Source: Motacilla alba alba (lineage: Eukaryota; Chordata; Aves; Passeriformes; Motacillidae). From it: a stretch of 64,000 nucleotides of DNA. Under the pieces are notes generated by a model. It did no database searches and had not been told where the DNA came from. It saw only the letters and a program-made list of their open reading frames with translations. Position 1 is the stretch's first letter. Every line of letters begins with the position of its first letter. The position numbers and the translations under genes are program-made. Location of the stretch: NCBI RefSeq assembly GCF_015832195.1, contig NC_052027.1, forward strand, positions 19,442,688 to 19,506,687, read 5' to 3'. Shown piece after piece: positions 59,978-64,000 of this stretch.

Positions 59978-61340
59978 GAAATGGAGTTGTCACAGCTATG
60001 TCCAGGTGGTAGCACCAGCAGAGCCCACCCGGCAGCAGCACTGGCTGAGCTCCATGGCCAGGAGCAGCCGTGGATGCCCACGGTGTGGGCGGGCAGGAGC
60101 CCAGCTGGGGCTGCCGTGACCAGCGGCGGGGCCCCGAGGGCCTGGGGGAGCCCATGCTGAGCGTCCCTGGGCTGAGGGCACATTTCCTTCCGTGGCATCA
60201 TCTGGGCCTGGACCTCAGGAGGCACACAGAGTTTTTTTGGGGTCCCTCCCGAGGGGTGCAGGGATCCCTCATGAGGCATCAAGGAGAATTGATGGCCTCT
60301 CCTAAGGTGCGCAGGGATCCCTCATGAGGGGTGCAGTGGGGTTACATTTGACGGAGTTTTTACTCTCCTCAGCAGAGCAAAGGGACACTTGGCCGAGGCT
60401 TAGCAAAGCTGGGAGAAAGCCTCTGGCAAAGCCTTGGGCCCGGCCTGTGGGCACAGCGGGCAGGCAAAGCCCATCCCCTGGGGCCACTCCGGGCTGCTCA
60501 GGCTGGGCCGGGCCAGGCTCGGGCCCCGCCAGGGAAGGGCCGCGGCCCTGGGCTCCGATGAGGCTGCTGAGCTCCGCCCTGGCCCTGTGCTGCAGCCCAA
60601 CACATTTACAGCCAGGGCCCTGCCCTGGGGCGCAGGAGGCACCCGGGGCTACAGCTGAGGCCGCGCCTTCTCCCACTCCAGGGGGCTGGCTCTGCTCCTT
60701 CGGAGGGCACAGCTTAGATCCCAGTCACCTTTGTGAACCAGCTGGGGAAGTGTTGAGGGGCAGAGACTTCCAGCCTTTCTCACTGGGAAGTGTGGCTGAT
60801 GGTGTGGGGTTTTTTTAACTTTTTGCCCTCTAAATTTGTGTCCTGGCAGAGGGTTAAGTTTGCTTGCTCTCCGGAGGGCTCTTTTCTTCTTGGTGCTCAG
60901 TGGGGCTGCAATGCAGCCAGGCTTGAAGGAGGATCTCTGGCCGCTTGGGCCATGGTTGTGGGACACTTTGGCTTCGTCCTTCCTTTGGCTGTGCTTTGCA
61001 GTGCTGCTTGTGCTGGCATTTTACAGTAACTGGCTTCAGTGCGTTCCTCTTGTCACCAAAAATTGAGAATGAACGTCTTTAACACCACTCTAGTATTAAG
61101 AGGCAGGCCTTACTTTCTTGAATTGCTGGATGCACAGGCCACTGGGATCACAGGGCCTTCTTGGTGGGGTCTTCAGGTACCCTGGTGGTCATTGAAGAAG
61201 GAAGCTGACTCTTCTGGAAAAAAGATTGTTTCTCATGTGTGGAAAAGAATAACCTTTCACTAACCCATCCTCTTCTATGCAAAATTACACAGGCAAGTGC
61301 ATTCATATGTCTCTATCTGCCTTGCCAGTCTATCCATCTT

Positions 61341-61393
<53 letters not shown>

Positions 61394-64000
61394 TTTACTA
61401 ATCTATGAAATATTTCTATGCATGATATTTTGTTTATTTGTAAATTATTACACATCTATTGAGAGCTGGAAAATGATACTGTCCATCTTTGATACAGCAA
61501 AGCTTGGGTTTAGGAGCAGACACGAGCTGTGATTTCCTTCTTGCTTGACATATGCTGGCTTGTTTAGATTGACTTTGAACTGAAATCCTGCAAAGCTGGA
61601 AGATGACTGGTGGCCATCACTCTGATATCCTTAAAAGCCCTTTTTTTCATTTCAATTTTTTTCATCTATGCTGGTTGGTAAATACCTTTCTTTCTTAAGC
61701 TATGTGCTGGCAATATTGGAAGTAGAAAATAACATAATACTGCATAGTTAAGATACTTGATAGTTTTCTTGTGAAATTTTATGGTAGTATCTCCAGCCTA
61801 AAACTGCCTCAAAACTAAATCAGCAGGTCAGCTACTGAGCACAACTTACTGCATCGCTGCAGCTCATGTTTCTACAGTGGAAGTGGCTTTTTGTTCTGCT
61901 GCATGGTGTATGAAACACTACAAATTGGAAGGCTGCTTACAGAGGAAAGAGCCTTGTTTAGTGTAGCCTGGACATTGGAGAGGTGCTAGCTGTCAGATCA
62001 ATACCCAGCAAACTGCCTAAATGATTTTTTGTGACTACTCTCTCGTGATTTTGGCCTGGCTTCTTTAGGAGGTTCAATTTTCATTTGGAAATGGCACGAG
62101 AACACTCAGCGTGCTCGGTGGAGCCGGTGCTGTCACAGGACAGATGGAGCTGGGACAAATGGCACATTGCTTTTGATCTCAACAAAAAGCCACCTGAGCT
62201 CCTCCTGACAGCAAGCCCACGGACTGGTAATGGATCCATTAAAATTAACCAATCGCAGAGCTTTTAACTTGAAGCTCTGACATATGGAGCTGGTTCACTT
62301 CTGCCGTGGAGGAAGGGAGTTTGAAGACAAAGAGGTTTAGCAAGGAGATCCATGCACAACAGAACTGTTTGTATTTTAGCAAATGAAGTCTCTTAGGATG
62401 TAAAGCCTCATCCATACTCCAGTTTTATCCCTCCATTTACCCAAATTCTTGGTTTTAATTCCTTTGTCAGTAGGAAAAGATGACGGGGAAGTGTAGATCC
62501 TCCTTTTCTTCTTGAGCTGGGCAGCTTGTAACCTCGTCTTCTCCCACAAACAGCAGCAGACAAACTGGAATTTTGTCATGAAACCATTCTGTGGAAAGTT
62601 TGCCCTGTGTTCGTTTTTGCCCAGAAGTAACTGAGATTCGCTGGGGTATTTACAAGCCATAAGTGATGGGTTTCTTGTGGTTGCTAGAATCTTTCATATT
62701 TTACAACTTTTCTGCTGCACAAGAGCCTGGCACTTGCAGAACTCTTGCTCCATGCACTGCTCCAGTGCTTCTTGCAGAGATGCTTTGGGAAGCTCTCAGG
62801 AGAAGTGCCGTGTTCATGCGTGCTTTATGGAGCCCACAGGACAGGGAAATGTCTTTGCAGTGTGCACTGGCTTTTCTTCCAAGGAATTGTCCTTGCTGTG
62901 GGCACTGGCTGTTATTCCAACACCTGTGTCATTTATTCTACTGGAATCCTTGTGAGAAAGGTTCTTCTTTGCCATGGAGATTTTAGTTGACATTTTTTTA
63001 TCTCCAACAGCCAGAAGTTTTCCATCTCACTGGTTTCTGATGCTGGTTTTTCCTTTCCAGTCTGTTGTTGGCCCACAAAGAGGCTGCTTAGATTCTGCAG
63101 ACTCCATACCAAGCTGAAAGTTCTGTGCTGCTCCACAGCAGCCCAGTTATCCACAGGTGGGCCAAGAGCAGCTCCAGAAGCTCCAAGGGATTCTAACAGA
63201 TGAATTTCTGTCCCTCAGGAAGGCAGGGCTGGTTCTGAAGGAAAGGGTCTGACCCTGCACCCACCTTTGCATGGCAGCAGCTGTCCCACACTTTGTGGAA
63301 GGCACATAACATGTGACACTCTTAATTCAGCACTGGCTTAATCAGTCTTATAAAGCTCTTAAAAAAATCAGCCTGGGCAAAAAATTATTTGGAGTTTAGT
63401 TGGTTGGGTTTTTTGGTTTTTCTTTCTTTCTCCTTGGTTCTTTGCTTTGATGCTCAGAGATAACGGAGGAAGGGGCAGATTTTCTGTTCAACTTCCTGTC
63501 AGTGTGCAGGGGCTGAGAAAAGAAGATCAGTTTTTCACCAGCTGGTTAAGGAGCTCCAGAAGCAATTGTGATGTCCTAATCAGGGGATGGGGGCACTGCT
63601 AACAGCCTGGATTGTGCCCACCTGTGTTCCCCTCTTCACCACAGTGCTGTGTAGCTCCAGAGCCTTGTACCTCGGCCTGATGGTGCAAAGATCCCCCCAG
63701 CATCCCTCAGTTTGCAAGAATAAAGGCTTTGTGCTCATTAATATGAAAAGCTGTATGGGTGGCAGGCAGCTCCTGTTCTTTTGTTGCCTGGAGCCCAGTC
63801 AGTGCTGGCGTTTAAATGACTGACCCAGCCCCGAGCTGCTCTTAAGACTGATTTGATCAAAGGGGCTGAAGCTCTGTTGACTGCAAATTCTCCAGGAAAA
63901 CAAGCACAGGAACTTGGATAATGTTGGTGACAAAAGCAGAGTGCGGAGTCGAACCTCTGAGGCCACCTCACCGCCGCCTCGCCCCACCCTTTTCTTTTTA
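59978..64000. other. Downstream flank of gene F
   Basis: Copy of 7046-11080: GC-rich module to about 60700, the ATCT microsatellite at 61341-61391, then AT-rich sequence with no gene seen. Confidence 0.5.
61341..61391 (+). repeat. (ATCT)n microsatellite
   Basis: About 12 units; counterpart of 8406-8464. Confidence 0.9.

Larger units (their letters stand above)
53023..64000 (+). repeat. Segmental duplication, unit 2 (partner 1-11080)
   Basis: Second copy, including gene F. It shows scattered substitutions and short indels, such as the 133-base deletion in the promoter flank. Confidence 0.9.

Overview
The window looks like a stretch of a bird genome, probably a passerine. It carries a CR1 LINE 3' end, retroviral pieces whose Env transmembrane and Pol regions are of avian alpharetrovirus-like type, several avian-style solo LTRs, and GC-rich multi-exon genes with very short introns. 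The species cannot be read from the sequence. No bacterial-style operon, CRISPR array, rRNA or tRNA was recognised.

The main content is a multicopy family of split genes that I do not recognise from any named family. Each gene starts with the same signal-peptide exon (MALALRLFLLLLLAVALP...), followed by a variable number of short extracellular exons, all in phase 1-1 (24, 24, 33-34 and about 36 codons). Then come one transmembrane exon (phase 1 to 2) and one cytoplasmic-tail exon. I call these the cassette genes. Gene A (2451-6986, +), gene D (21596-30019, +), gene E (37162-45600, +) and gene F (55370-59918, +) each give a full open reading frame when spliced at the sites I list: 328, 450, 442 and 328 aa. 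Gene B (16228-13452, -) is shorter (about 199 aa), has a very different membrane exon and has lost the tail exon. Locus C (19309-20210) has only the last two exons, and further broken exons lie at 30.6, 31.8, 34.9, 35.2, 36.7 and 47.9-49.1 kb.

Layout: 1-1364 is the 3' end of an ERV. Then come gene A, an AT-rich gene-poor stretch (8.4-12.9 kb), gene B on the minus strand, a CR1 element split by a solo LTR (16.5-17.5 kb), locus C, gene D, a block of LTRs and gene relics (30-36.9 kb), gene E, more relics (46-49.3 kb), and a 5.1-kb defective provirus (49317-54416). Gene F and its downstream flank run to the end. Positions 1 to about 11080 are repeated at 53023-64000, so the array is a tandem duplication with a period of about 53 kb. 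Inside it, the D and E regions are a second duplication with a period of 15.57 kb, and both carry the same antisense truncated env plus LTR in intron 3.

How it may work (inference): the genes encode single-pass type I membrane proteins built from interchangeable helical ectodomain blocks. Because every ectodomain exon is phase 1-1, exons can be gained, lost or skipped without breaking the frame. The promoter and signal exon are nearly invariant, while ectodomain and membrane exons vary. Together with tandem duplication and tail swapping, this is the pattern of a fast-evolving receptor or ligand family. The function is unknown.
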